DNA from: Dyella mobilis
GTDB taxonomy: Bacteria > Pseudomonadota > Gammaproteobacteria > Xanthomonadales > Rhodanobacteraceae
DNA length: 64,000 nucleotides
NCBI RefSeq assembly: GCF_016904945.1
Contig: NZ_JADIKF010000034.1
Span: forward strand, 1-64,000
Direction: 5' to 3'
Part shown: positions 14,807-24,197 of the stretch, piece after piece
How the letters are laid out: each line of letters starts with the position of its first letter
Position numbering within the stretch: position 1 is the stretch's first letter
The notes under the pieces: model-generated
Seen by the model: only the letters and a program-made list of their open reading frames with translations
Told to the model about the DNA's origin: nothing
The model's database searches: none
Translations under genes and position numbers: made by a program

Positions 14807-16117
14807 TCAAATACCGGCAGGAGGGGTCGCCAACTGCGCCAGAGCTGCTGCGGTTTCAACACTGGCCGCCGCCTCCCGCAAGGGCTGCTGCAAGAACGCG
14901 CGAATATCGGGGTGCTTGGCTACCGCCTCATCGAGTTCCGCATCCGCACCAGGCCGGTATTCACCCAGCCTGATGAGCAATTCGGACTTCTGATACGCAG
15001 CCATCCATTGGCGAACCTTGCCGGCGTAGACAAGCTGCTGCCGTTCGCAGACGTTATCCATCACGCGGCTGCGGCTGGCCAGCACGTCAATCGCCGGGAA
15101 ATGTCCAGCAGCGGCGAGGTCGCGCGAAAGCGCAATGTGGCCATCCAGCAATGAAATGGCCTCTTCACTGACTGGATCGCCCATTTCCTGGCCCTCGGCC
15201 AACACCGTATAGAAGCCGGTGATGGCGCCGTGATTGCTACGGCCGGCACGTTCGATCAGGCGCGGGAGCTCGGCAAATACGCTGGGTGGAAAGCCGCGGC
15301 GCGCGGGCGGTTCGCCGGCGGCCAACCCGATTTCGCGCAAGGCTCGTGCGAAGCGGGTAAGTGAATCCAACACCAAAAGCACGTGCGCACCTTCGTCGCG
15401 CAGCGACTCGGCAATCGCGCAGGCGACGTGCGCCGACTTGATACGCTCCGCCGCCGGCCTATCGGAGGTCGCCACGACGACCACCGCGCGCTCGCGCATC
15501 TGCGGCGCGATACCGTCACGCATGAACTCCTGCACTTCGCGGCCACGCTCACCGATCAAGCCGATCACCACGGCATCGACATTGGCTTGCGCGGCAATAG
15601 CGCTCATCAGAGAGGTTTTACCCACACCTGGGCCGGCGAACACACCCACGCGCTGACCCACTCCGATGGTGAGCAACCCATCAATTGCGCGCACGCCTGT
15701 TGCAAAAGGCTGGTCAACGATAGGCCGATGGAGCGGCGATGGCACTTTCGCACGCACGTCGTGCACCGCCTCTGGCAAAGGTGGAAGAGCATCCATGGGA
15801 CGACAGAAGCCATCCACTACACGCCCAAGCAAAGCGCGCCCCGAAGGAATGCGTAGTCCATGGCCGACGCTTTCCACCAACGTGGTGGCTGACAATCCTT
15901 CGTTGGATCCAATCGGCATCACGATCAAGGCTTCACCGTCGAGGCCAACTACCTCGCCAAGCAACGCCTCCGGCGCTTCCGGTGAGACAAACCGGCAAAG
16001 ATCGCCAACACGGGCACGAACGCCGATAACGCGCACGACCGTGCCGGTTACGCCGACGATTTTTCCGCCACGCCTCACCTCCACTGCATTCGGTGGCGAC
16101 GACGCCGCGGCATTCAT
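14807..16117 (-). CDS. sctN: Type III secretion ATPase SctN (HrcN)
   Basis: 436 residues. F1-ATPase-like fold with Walker A AGPGVGKTS at about 161-169, GLIGERGREVQEF and Walker B HVLLVLDSLTRFARA near 245. The DPVSEEAISLLDGHI and LASRSRVM blocks follow, diagnostic for SctN/FliI. It energises unfolding and chaperone release at the cytoplasmic face of the injectisome. Its ATG overlaps the sctV stop (ATGA), so its translation is normally coupled to sctV; the premature stop in sctV could reduce SctN. Confidence 0.96.
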   Translation of the reverse strand: MNAAASSPPNAVEVRRGGKIVGVTGTVVRVIGVRARVGDLCRFVSPEAPEALLGEVVGLDGEALIVMPIGSNEGLSATTLVESVGHGLRIPSGRALLGRVVDGFCRPMDALPPLPEAVHDVRAKVPSPLHRPIVDQPFATGVRAIDGLLTIGVGQRVGVFAGPGVGKTSLMSAIAAQANVDAVVIGLIGERGREVQEFMRDGIAPQMRERAVVVVATSDRPAAERIKSAHVACAIAESLRDEGAHVLLVLDSLTRFARALREIGLAAGEPPARRGFPPSVFAELPRLIERAGRSNHGAITGFYTVLAEGQEMGDPVSEEAISLLDGHIALSRDLAAAGHFPAIDVLASRSRVMDNVCERQQLVYAGKVRQWMAAYQKSELLIRLGEYRPGADAELDEAVAKHPDIRAFLQQPLREAAASVETAAALAQLATPPAGI

Positions 16118-18246
16118 GCAGCCACCTCATCGGCCAACGTGACCTTGCCGGCCCCTTGTACGGCAATTTCACCGAACGGAATCTCTTCCATGGCCAACGT
16201 CGGCAAATTGGATGACACGCCGCGCAGCAGATCTGCCACGTGTGGCCGCAAGGCCGCCGAGGTCACCACGACGGCGCCTGCGGGCACCATCCCTGCCACG
16301 GGCCGAAAAGTGGCATCGGCACGCTTGAGCTGACGAGGGTCAAGTGCCAACTGCGGCTGACCGGAGGCTGACACCTGCAAAGCGCCCTGCAGGAATTGCG
16401 TGCACGCTTCGTCCAGCAATACCATCTTCATCGCATCGCTTTCCGAGTCGATTACGCTGCGCGCAATCTGCCGGCCCAGTGCAATACGTACCTTGCGCAG
16501 CATCAGCCAGTCCATTCGCTCCTCAGGACGCATACGCGCAATTGCCTCGCAAATCGCGCGCAAGTTGCGAATGGAGACGCCTTCCCTCAGCAGTTCGCGC
16601 AGCAATTCCGCCAATGTGCTTGGTGGCACTGATGCAGCGATCGACTCCACCACATCGGGAAACAACATACCCAAACGATCGAGCAGGTATTTGGTCTCCT
16701 GAGTGCCGATGAAGGCGCTTGCACGTTGAACACAGACATGATGCAAATGAAAGGCGAGCACCTGATTGGCATCGCAGTCCCAGCATCCCTGCTCACGCAA
16801 GGGCGAGGCCTGCTCGGCATCGATCCAATAACCGCGGCCGATACCTGGCACTTCGGCCGGTACGTCGCGAGCCTCTTCCGGCAACAGTGCCTCTGCACCG
16901 ATCACGAATACTCGCCCGCCATGCAGATGGCCTTCGGCCACCGTTTCTGCGTCGACTTCAATGCGATAGAGCGTTGGGGTGTAGTCGCCCTCGCCTTTCA
17001 TCGCCAGGCCCGGAAACGGCAAGCCAAGTTCCTGGGTGAGGCGCTCGCGCATACTACCCAACTCTTCATCAAAGGTCCCAGGATTAAGCGAACGAAACGC
17101 TTCCTCGCCGATCCGGATGCGCAGCGGATTCATGGTGCCCATCTCGATCGAATCGAGGATGTTCATCACGTAATGCGCGCCGTCCTTGGTCATGTTGCGC
17201 ATCGGCGCGTCACGCGATTTCGCAAGATTCACCTCGCGCCGCCGCGTCGCCAGACCGATCAAAAACAGGACAGCGGCGATGGCCAGAAAGGCCAGGTGGG
17301 GAAAGCCCGGCACGAGGGCCAACACACAAGCACCCGCGCCGGCCATGATTACCGGACGCGGTCGATTCGCCAATTGAGCGAAAATGCGACTGCCAAGATT
17401 GTCGTCCGGGGCTTGCCCATCTTCCGATTCTTCGACTTCGCCACGGGTAATCAGCAGGCCGGCGGAAATAGCCACGATGAGCGAAGGGATCTGTGAAACC
17501 AGGCCATCGCCCACTGTAAGGATCACGTAGGTCGTCATGGCTTCCGACAGTGGCATGCCGCGCATCACCGAGCCAATCACGATGCCGCCGATGATATTCA
17601 CCAACGCGACAATCAAGCCCACGATCGCATCACCCTTGACGAACTTCATGGCACCGTCGAGCGCGCCATGCATCTGAATTTCCTTCTGCAAGGTGTCGCG
17701 CCGCTGCTTGGCCTGCTCGCCGGTCAGCGTGCCTGCGCGCAATTCGGCGTCGATGCTCATCTGCTTGCCGGGAATGGCGTCCAGCGTAAAGCGCGCCGAC
17801 ACCTCGGCGATGCGGTCACTGCCTTTGGCGACCACGATGAACTGCACCGCGCACAATACGGCAAAAATCACCAACCCTACGACGACGTTGCCGCCCACCA
17901 CCAACTAGCCAAACGTCTGGATGATGTCGCCGGCATAGGCGTGCAACAGAATCATCTTGGTGGTGGCCACTGCCAGGCCAAGACGGAACAACGTCGTCAG
18001 CAACAGCAGGGATGGAAAGGTCGCCAGGTCCAGCGGCGACCGCACGTAGACTGCCGCCGCCAGAAGCAGCATGGCGAAACAGAAATTCAGCGCAATCGCC
18101 GCATCTAGCAGGATGATCGGCACCGGCATCACCAGCAGGGTCAGCACCGAAAGCAGTACCAGCCCCATGCCGATGTCGGCATGACGTGCAATGAAACCGG
18201 TGATGTCGCGCGACTTCAGCAGCCTGTTTTTCACACTTGCGTTCAT
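16114..18246 (-). pseudogene. sctV: Type III export gate SctV (HrcV), interrupted by in-frame amber codon
   Basis: Read through, this is a 710-codon FlhA/SctV protein. The N-terminal membrane part is FIARHADIGMGLVLLSVLTL, then FRLGLAVATTKMILLHAYAG. The FHIPEP-region block FTLDAIPGKQMSIDAELRAG and VGDGLVSQIPSLIVAISAG follow. The C-terminal cytoplasmic domain ends near the sctN overlap. Codon 114 is TAG (17905-17907), in ...DIIQTFG*LVVGGNVVVGLVIF, with the frame unbroken on both sides. Homologues carry Lys or another residue there, so one base change (AAG or CAG to TAG) explains it. TTG and GTG codons follow immediately and could restart translation, but the protein would then lack its first membrane segments. 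Nonsense mutation, suppression and sequencing error are all possible. Confidence 0.85.
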
Positions 18247-18977
18247 TGTCCTGCAATCTCCTTGTGAGCCGTGCGTCGCGCGCCGCGAATAATCGGGTCG
18301 CCTTCCTGCTCCTTGTGCTCGCGCTTGATCTCATCTTTTTTCATACGGTTGCGGCGAATCCACAACTGCCGCTGCACCATCAAATCGACGCCGCCCAGCA
18401 GCAGGCAGAACAACGACGAAAAGCCCAATATCTTCAAGGCGCTGCGATCTACCAGCAGGTAGGGCGAGTACCAGGGCCGGTCGCCAAGCCGCGCCACCAA
18501 GCCAAGCAATTCCTGCATCAGGAACCACGCGAGCGTGGCGATGATCGCCAGGCGCAGCAGCGCCATCAGCAGCTCCACGAAGCGTTGCAGCCCAAACAGC
18601 TTTTTCAGGCCGGCGGCCGGATTGAGGCGCTTGAAATCAATAAACTCCTTCTTGCTGGCGATTTCTCCGCGCGTCTGGAGCCATTCCGGCACCATCACAT
18701 TCACCAGACCTAGCAATGCCACGACGCCAACCCCCACCAGCAGATGCAGCATTTCCCAGCCGAGCTGCAAACCGCGCTTTTCCTGGACCAGCACGCTCAG
18801 CAGCACTGTCACGTAACGCCGCAACAGCGCGAACGCGTAGGGGCCGCCTGCCAGCAACACGGCCGTCCAGGCGAGCATGCTGAAGGCGATGGTGAAATCC
18901 TTGCTGTGGGGGCGGTCGCCTTTTTTTCTGGCCTCGCGAAGCTTGTGTTCGGTGGGCTGCTCGGTACCCTCGCTCAT
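18243..18977 (-). CDS. sctU: Type III export switch SctU (HrcU), lacking the NPTH domain
   Basis: 244 residues from ATG 18977 (MSEGTEQPTEHKLREARKKG), overlapping the sctT stop. The N-terminal membrane domain is complete: TEHKLREARKKGD start, four hydrophobic segments, and the linker KKDEIKREHKEQEGDP followed by RRTAHKEIAG. The protein stops right there, whereas normal SctU/FlhB proteins run to about 350 residues and contain the self-cleaving NPTH motif that switches substrate class. That domain is absent in every frame, because sctV begins at once (ATGA overlap at 18243-18246). Clean truncation of the autocleavage domain is therefore seen directly; its consequence is inference. Confidence 0.92.
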   Translation of the reverse strand: MSEGTEQPTEHKLREARKKGDRPHSKDFTIAFSMLAWTAVLLAGGPYAFALLRRYVTVLLSVLVQEKRGLQLGWEMLHLLVGVGVVALLGLVNVMVPEWLQTRGEIASKKEFIDFKRLNPAAGLKKLFGLQRFVELLMALLRLAIIATLAWFLMQELLGLVARLGDRPWYSPYLLVDRSALKILGFSSLFCLLLGGVDLMVQRQLWIRRNRMKKDEIKREHKEQEGDPIIRGARRTAHKEIAGQ

Positions 18978-19735
18978 GACACGGCCGTCAAGGTCTTGAT
19001 CACGCGCAACCATTGCGGCGCCTGGGAACGCAACGTGACGCCGATAATCACCGCCACCACGAATGCCTTGAGCGCGAGGGAAATCGAAAACGGATTCATC
19101 TGCTGCGCGTAGCGCCCGGCAATGGCCGTGCAGATGTCCGCCAGCAGCAGCATCGCCGCCATCGGCGCCACGATGCGCATGGCCATTTCCAGCAGCAGCT
19201 GGGTTTGGTTGGACACCACGTGTGTGACAAAGTCCTGCAACGACCGATCGCCAGGAGGCAGCCACTGCGCTACCGGCCAGATGTCGTAAGTTGCCGCCAG
19301 CGCTTTGGCCGCGGCAAATCCACCATGACCATCCACCAGCATCAGGGTCAGCAGCGCGGTGAAGATCGTCTCGATCGGACCGGCGGTCGTACCGAATGTA
19401 GGATTGAACGTCGAACCGACGGTATAGCCAGCCTGCTGATCGAGAACGGCACCCGCACCGCCCACCACAAAAAACACGCGCGAGAGCATGAAACCTAGCG
19501 CCGCACCAAGAAAGCCTTCCTTGATGGCGAGCAACCCCACCGAGAGCGGTTGCGCGACCTCCACCACCGGTGCGGGAACACACAACGCGACCGCGAGCGC
19601 CATCGGCATGGTGAAATGCTTGCCGGCCGAGCTTTTTTTTCCAAGCGGCAGAATGGACAAGGCAACCCCCACCCGCACCATCGAGAGTGCCGTGGGAATC
19701 AGCGCATCAAGGCCGGACGGCACGGCAACCATCAT
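18974..19735 (-). CDS. sctT: Type III export apparatus protein SctT (HrcT)
   Basis: 253 residues from ATG 19735 (MMVAVPSGLDALIPTALSMV), overlapping the sctS stop by ATGA. Hydrophobic throughout with the FliR/SctT pattern: GEGFLGAALGFMLSRVFFVV-like segment, DQQAGYTVGSTFNPTFG and PMAAMLLLADICTAIAGRYAQQMN. It forms the inner-membrane export gate core with SctR and SctS. The next gene, sctU, begins inside its stop codon. Confidence 0.95.
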   Translation of the reverse strand: MMVAVPSGLDALIPTALSMVRVGVALSILPLGKKSSAGKHFTMPMALAVALCVPAPVVEVAQPLSVGLLAIKEGFLGAALGFMLSRVFFVVGGAGAVLDQQAGYTVGSTFNPTFGTTAGPIETIFTALLTLMLVDGHGGFAAAKALAATYDIWPVAQWLPPGDRSLQDFVTHVVSNQTQLLLEMAMRIVAPMAAMLLLADICTAIAGRYAQQMNPFSISLALKAFVVAVIIGVTLRSQAPQWLRVIKTLTAVS

Positions 19736-20013
19736 GGCAGCCACACCAGGGCGACGTATCCGGCGGCAGGCACGGCACCCAGGATCAGATCGAACAAGCC
19801 GGAAATCTGGCGCATGATCCAATGCGCAGAAGCCAGCAGGGTGACGCACACTGCGGCCAGTTTCAGCACATAGCTAACGGTTTGATCCTGCACCTGCACC
19901 ACTGACTGTACCAGGCCAACCAGGATGCCCACGACCATCGCCACCAGCAGCACCGGTGCGGTGGCCAGCATGATGATCTTGAACGAGGCAAGCACGATCT
20001 GTGAGCTATCCAT
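19732..20013 (-). CDS. sctS: Type III export apparatus protein SctS (HrcS)
   Basis: 93 residues with two transmembrane helices (IIMLATAPVLLVAMVVGILV and LKLAAVCVTLLASAHWIM) separated by the conserved QVQDQT loop. This matches FliQ/SctS in length and pattern. Part of the SctRST core that forms the protein-conducting channel. It starts 6 bases after the sctR stop and overlaps sctT. Confidence 0.95.
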   Translation of the reverse strand: MDSSQIVLASFKIIMLATAPVLLVAMVVGILVGLVQSVVQVQDQTVSYVLKLAAVCVTLLASAHWIMRQISGLFDLILGAVPAAGYVALVWLP

Positions 20014-20019
20014 GGCGGC

Positions 20020-20670
20020 CTACACGTTGTAGCTGTCGATCAGGCCGTGCAGGGTGCGCGAGAAGCCCGCCGTGGTGACGAACACCAGCAGCTTGAGCGG
20101 AATCGACACCGTGGTTGGCGGGAACATGGTCATGCCCATGGCCATCAGCAGATTGGCCGTAATCAAATCGACCACCGCAAAACCGATCGCCAGGAACATG
20201 CCGATCTTGAAGGCTGCCGTTACTTCCGAAATGACGAACGCCGGCACCAGCACCGACAAACCCGATGGCGCCTCGACATCGTCAGGCATGCGCTTGGCTA
20301 CCGTCTTGGCCAGCGACTCCAGTTCCTGCGGATCAACCTGCTTGGTCATGAAATCCACGATAGGCGGCTTCACTGCGTCGACCAGTTCGGCCAGCGACGG
20401 GCGCGACTGGCCCGTCAGGATGCCCTCAAGGTCCACGCCCGCGTTGATCTGATGCATCACTGGCGCCATAACCAGCATCGTTACCGCCGATGCAATGCCG
20501 GCCAGCGCCAGGTTCGACGGCGCCTGCTGTACACCCAGCGAGTTGCGCAACAAGGCCAGCACGATGGATATTTTCGTGAACGAAGTCATCATCACCGCAC
20601 CCAGCGGCAACATGCCGATGGAGAAGGTGGCGATGATGTACAGCCAAGGATCGAGCCCCTGGTAACTCAT
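20020..20670 (-). CDS. sctR: Type III export apparatus protein SctR (HrcR)
   Basis: 216 residues with FliP/SctR signatures: MTSFTKISIVLALLRNSLGVQQAP near the N-terminus, VPAFVISEVTAAFKIGMFLA in the C-terminal half, and the end LVFVTTAGFSRTLHGLI. It has about four membrane segments. SctR pentamerises to form the entrance of the export channel. The ATG overlaps the sctQ stop (ATGA). Confidence 0.96.
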   Translation of the reverse strand: MSYQGLDPWLYIIATFSIGMLPLGAVMMTSFTKISIVLALLRNSLGVQQAPSNLALAGIASAVTMLVMAPVMHQINAGVDLEGILTGQSRPSLAELVDAVKPPIVDFMTKQVDPQELESLAKTVAKRMPDDVEAPSGLSVLVPAFVISEVTAAFKIGMFLAIGFAVVDLITANLLMAMGMTMFPPTTVSIPLKLLVFVTTAGFSRTLHGLIDSYNV

Positions 20671-21659
20671 CGTCGGGTGCCCCAGCTTTCAGTGATCAGC
20701 ACCGCGAGCCGCTCATCCACCTTCGCCAGCGTGCCACGCGCAAACACGCGCCCGTCGCAAGCCAGGGTGACGTGACGGCCTTCGACCGGCCGTTCCAGAT
20801 CCAGGATCGCACCGGGGCAAAGCGCCGAAGCTTCATCCAGTGAGAGCGAACGGGTCGCGAGCACCACATCGATGTCGAAGCTGAGCTCCTCCAGTTCAAA
20901 CAGCTGCTCGGTGGCGGGCGTAGCGGCAGGAGCATCGTGAGCTTGGCCGCGCACCACGGCGCCGCCGGTTTCGTCATTCCATTGGGCCGTCATCAGACGT
21001 CTCCTTCGTAGGTGGCCGAGATAAAAAAGCGGCGACGGGCACTCCAAAAGCACCATGGCGCCTGATTGCAAAGCGCGCAGTTCCCGTGCAGAAACCGCTG
21101 CGACCCGTAATACCGCCGTCAGCGGCACGCGCATCCAGGACCACGGCGCTGGATGTGCACGGCGAATCGCAGCGGCCAGCCACGACATCGCGCTACCGGC
21201 AATTGCGAGCTGCACCTGGCCACCGCGTTCGGCACACAAGCGCAATGTCACACTCTCGGGTGGCATGACCCGGCCAAGCGTGACCGCGCTGATGCGCAAG
21301 GCACCACCGAGCCGGGCCTCCAGCCAATCCAACCACGGCATCAAGATCCACTCGATCAGCTCGATCCGCACCGCTTCGGTTTCACATGCCGCACGCACCA
21401 GCTCCGCGGAATATTCGGGATAGAGCGCGGCACATTCGATCCCCACCGACAACGCTCCCACCGCGCCTTCCAGCTCGACACACAGCGGGTAGCATGGCAA
21501 CGATTCGGCCAATTCCACCTTCAACCAATCATCGTGGACGCGTATACGTCGTGGCGGAAGCTCGTCATCAGCCCACAACGCCAGTGCGTGGCGAAGTTGT
21601 ACGTGGTCCTGCGTAAATGCAGGCGCATCCCGCCATGGCAGATCGCACGCCACGGTCAC
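20667..21659 (-). CDS. sctQ: Type III sorting-platform / C-ring protein SctQ (HrcQ)
   Basis: 330 residues from GTG 21659, which overlaps the sctL TGA (GTGA). Another in-frame GTG lies at 21653. The last ~75 residues are a SPOA (FliN/SctQ) domain: LEELSFDIDVVLATRSLSLD, then GAILDLERPVEGRHVTLACDG and VFARGTLAKVDERLAVLI. The N-terminal part is poorly conserved, as usual in this family. It forms the cytoplasmic sorting platform with SctK and SctL. Confidence 0.9.
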   Translation of the reverse strand: MTVACDLPWRDAPAFTQDHVQLRHALALWADDELPPRRIRVHDDWLKVELAESLPCYPLCVELEGAVGALSVGIECAALYPEYSAELVRAACETEAVRIELIEWILMPWLDWLEARLGGALRISAVTLGRVMPPESVTLRLCAERGGQVQLAIAGSAMSWLAAAIRRAHPAPWSWMRVPLTAVLRVAAVSARELRALQSGAMVLLECPSPLFYLGHLRRRRLMTAQWNDETGGAVVRGQAHDAPAATPATEQLFELEELSFDIDVVLATRSLSLDEASALCPGAILDLERPVEGRHVTLACDGRVFARGTLAKVDERLAVLITESWGTRR

Positions 21660-22273
21660 GGCTGCGCTCCTTCCGACCGCAGCAATGTACTGACCCGTTC
21701 GCAAAACACGGCCAGCTCGCGGTCCACCTGCCCCTCGACCATGCCATGAGCGGTCTCCAATAGGCAGGCGCCATCGGGGAGGTATTCGGTGAGCACAAGC
21801 TCGCACGCGGGCATGTTCGCTTCTCCGATCCACGCCTGCATCATGACCTGCACCGACTTGTACATGGCCGCATTCACGTGTACGCGCAGTGCTGCAGCGC
21901 CTCGCACTTCGGCGAAGCATTTGCGCAGCTGCATTTCCATCAGCAGCGTTTTTGGCAATGCCAGCGTTGCATCCCGCAACACGGTAGCCAATGCCTGCTC
22001 GATTCTTTCGCTCACGGCACGCCATTGCCGGACATCGTCGGCAAAAGCAGTTGCGATGTCGTACATACCCTCCAGCCGGCCTTGCCGATGGCCAACCCGC
22101 CAGGCAAGAGCACGCGCACGACGAAGGCGCTCCGCCAGACACTGACGCGCTTGAACGTGGCTACGGCGCAAGCTCGCATCCAGCAAGCGCAGTTGCTCCA
22201 TGGCCTGCACCTTTTCGGGGGGCAATATACGCTCGCCACCCATCTGGAACGTATCCAATTCCAAGGCGCTCAT
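21656..22273 (-). CDS. sctL: Type III ATPase regulator SctL (HrpB5/HrcL)
   Basis: 205 residues from ATG 22273 (MSALELDTFQMGGERILP), overlapping the sctK stop. The N-terminal helical, Arg-rich region is followed by the SctL/FliH-type C-terminal domain. This has helix ERIEQALATVLRDATLALPK, then ALRVHVNAAM and CLLETAHGMVEGQVDRELAV. Links the ATPase SctN to SctQ. Context between sctK and sctQ supports the call. Confidence 0.85.
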   Translation of the reverse strand: MSALELDTFQMGGERILPPEKVQAMEQLRLLDASLRRSHVQARQCLAERLRRARALAWRVGHRQGRLEGMYDIATAFADDVRQWRAVSERIEQALATVLRDATLALPKTLLMEMQLRKCFAEVRGAAALRVHVNAAMYKSVQVMMQAWIGEANMPACELVLTEYLPDGACLLETAHGMVEGQVDRELAVFCERVSTLLRSEGAQP

Positions 22274-22860
22274 GCCGCCACCTCGGGCCGGGCGTGCAGC
22301 ACACGCTGCGCGACACGAATAAGCCAATCCTTATCGTCAACGTGCGGGGCTTTGCGCCAGGCATCGCTTTCCTCAGGCGGAAATCTCAACAACAATCGAT
22401 CGGCCAACAAGGGCATGCATTGACGGCCATACGCATACATCAGCGCGCCACCGGCGGCCAGCACGTCGTCAATGTCTTGCAGCGCGGGTAATGATCCAAG
22501 GTAAGGATCATCGCTGCGCAGCGCCTCCAGTAGCGGTGGCGCACCTAGCGTACGCGTGAGTGCCGCCATCAACGGGCCGCCGGCCCGCAGGCGCAGCTTG
22601 CCTCCGAACACCCAGGCGCCAGCCAGATACAAACCCCAGCGCAGGGAGGCTAGATCCTGGCGCAGCCAACTCAGCAGATCCGCATTGTCTCCACTCCGCA
22701 GTGCATGTAAATCGTGCATAGGTTTGAGAAAACTCCGACTGGCCACGCGTAACGCGCGTGCACAATCTTGTCCGCGGCGATCCGGCAAATGAGAGGCATC
22801 GGCCTGTCCAGCCGGCAGCATCAGCCATCGCAACAACGCAGGGTCGGCGTAACCACTCAT
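22270..22860 (-). CDS. sctK: Type III sorting-platform protein SctK (HrpB4-like)
   Basis: 196 residues, mainly helical, Leu/Ala/Arg-rich, ending in DKDWLIRVAQRVLHARPEVAA. SctK/YscK/HrpB4 proteins are weakly conserved. The assignment comes from length, helix content and exact position between sctJ and sctL. It should connect the SctD ring to SctQ. The start overlaps the sctJ stop (TGATG). Confidence 0.7.
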   Translation of the reverse strand: MSGYADPALLRWLMLPAGQADASHLPDRRGQDCARALRVASRSFLKPMHDLHALRSGDNADLLSWLRQDLASLRWGLYLAGAWVFGGKLRLRAGGPLMAALTRTLGAPPLLEALRSDDPYLGSLPALQDIDDVLAAGGALMYAYGRQCMPLLADRLLLRFPPEESDAWRKAPHVDDKDWLIRVAQRVLHARPEVAA

Positions 22861-23714
22861 CAGCCTACATCCCCACTACGCGGCCCCGGAGGGCGAGAAC
22901 CACTGCCGAACGCGTCGCGCGGCCTACCACGCTTCCATTGCCTGTTGATCTGCTTGATCACGCGCTGATGCCAGCCAGCCGGCAAACCGCCGCGCAACCG
23001 CACCACGGCAACAGCGAGCGCCGCCACGATCAGCCAAGGCAGTACAAACCAAACCGTGACCCACAGTGAATCGGCCGCCACATAGCGCACACCGAACCAG
23101 CCGCTTACGACTCGTGCACTCTGACTACGCGGCGGCGGATATACGGGCAAGGTAAAGACCGAGACGTCATCCGCCGTAACGCCAGTAATACCGCGCGCAA
23201 TCAAAGTACGAATCTGCGACTTCATCAGATCCACGCGCTGATCGCTGCGATAGCGCACAAATGCCGAAGCCGTCGCCTTGGGTGGATCAACCTGCTTGGG
23301 ATCCTTGGGCGGCAACGCTACCTGCACGTTGGCCGACAGCACGCCATCAATGCGTTCGATCGTGGAAGCCAGCTCTTGGCCTAGCGCGTACTGATATCGC
23401 GCATGTTCTTCCAGATCGCTCGGCAGCAGGCCGGTGCCAGGGAAAATATCCGTCAGGCTCTGATGCTGCTGACGAGGCATATCGTACAGATGCAGGATCT
23501 GCTCGGCATTGGACTGTTCACCGTCCTTCAGCACCACCGACCAGGTACCGTCATTCGCGCGCTGCTTGGTTGCGGCCACACCTTCCTGCTGTAGCAACGC
23601 CACGATGTCTTCAGCCTGCGTCTCTTGCAGGTTGTCGCGCAGCGAAGTGCTGCAGCCGGCGAGCAGCCACACCATACTTAACGCCAACAACGGTGTGGCG
23701 CGCACCCTGGTCAT
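22860..23714 (-). CDS. sctJ: Type III inner-ring lipoprotein SctJ (HrcJ)
   Basis: 284 residues from ATG 23714. Lipoprotein signal ending WLLAGC (Cys 21), then the YscJ/FliF ring-building domains: NLQETQAEDIVALLQQEGVA, YALGQELASTIERIDGVLSA and ATASAFVRYRSDQRVD. A C-terminal transmembrane helix follows (WVTVWFVLPWLIVAALAVAVV), with a basic cytoplasmic tail. It forms the inner-membrane ring with SctD. It overlaps sctI by ATGA. Confidence 0.96.
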   Translation of the reverse strand: MTRVRATPLLALSMVWLLAGCSTSLRDNLQETQAEDIVALLQQEGVAATKQRANDGTWSVVLKDGEQSNAEQILHLYDMPRQQHQSLTDIFPGTGLLPSDLEEHARYQYALGQELASTIERIDGVLSANVQVALPPKDPKQVDPPKATASAFVRYRSDQRVDLMKSQIRTLIARGITGVTADDVSVFTLPVYPPPRSQSARVVSGWFGVRYVAADSLWVTVWFVLPWLIVAALAVAVVRLRGGLPAGWHQRVIKQINRQWKRGRPRDAFGSGSRPPGPRSGDVG

Positions 23715-24031
23715 GACTGCTGCAACTTGTCGAAGGAATCCTTGATCGATTTCGAAAGATTCGTGATCTCCTGCGTACAAATGGTCAATTTCGTAAACTC
23801 GAACTGGGCAACCATGAACTGCCCTGGACTCATGTCACCCTTGGAGAGTCGCTCAAGCAGGCTGTTGAAACCCTGCTCTCTACCCACCGTCATGGCTTCA
23901 TCGATGGCCGCTAACGGCTTCGAAAAGGTCGTTGCCCGTTCCATCGAAGCCCACTGCGCCGAGGAAAATTGTGTTTGAATTGCCGCCGACGCATCAGGCA
24001 TCAAGGCCGGCATGACATTGCCTAAATCCAT
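23711..24031 (-). CDS. sctI: Type III inner-rod protein SctI (HrpB2-like)
   Basis: 106 residues. The C-terminal half has the pattern of SctI/HrpB2 rod subunits (LSKGDMSPGQFMVAQFEFTK followed by EITNLSKSIKDSFDKLQ). The N-terminus is polar and flexible, as expected for an early secreted substrate. Its position directly before sctJ is typical for sctI. Starts 166 bases after the upstream gene. Confidence 0.75.
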   Translation of the reverse strand: MDLGNVMPALMPDASAAIQTQFSSAQWASMERATTFSKPLAAIDEAMTVGREQGFNSLLERLSKGDMSPGQFMVAQFEFTKLTICTQEITNLSKSIKDSFDKLQQS

Positions 24032-24197
24032 GGGATATCGCCTCAGAAAGAGACGGCTATTGCGTGCCGTCCAACACTCAGGTCTTTACGACCAAACAAA
24101 ATGACCACATGGCTGCTGCCAGAGGCGATGGGCCACTCACGTGGCCCATCGCCTTCCAAGCCCTTATTTCTGCTCCACCTACGGAGCAGAAATCTGC

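Noticed and set aside
18100..18300. Missing SctU C-terminal domain hidden in another frame by a frameshift
   Set aside because: The region directly after the sctU stop encodes the N-terminus of SctV in a continuous frame, and no NPTH-like sequence appears in any frame.
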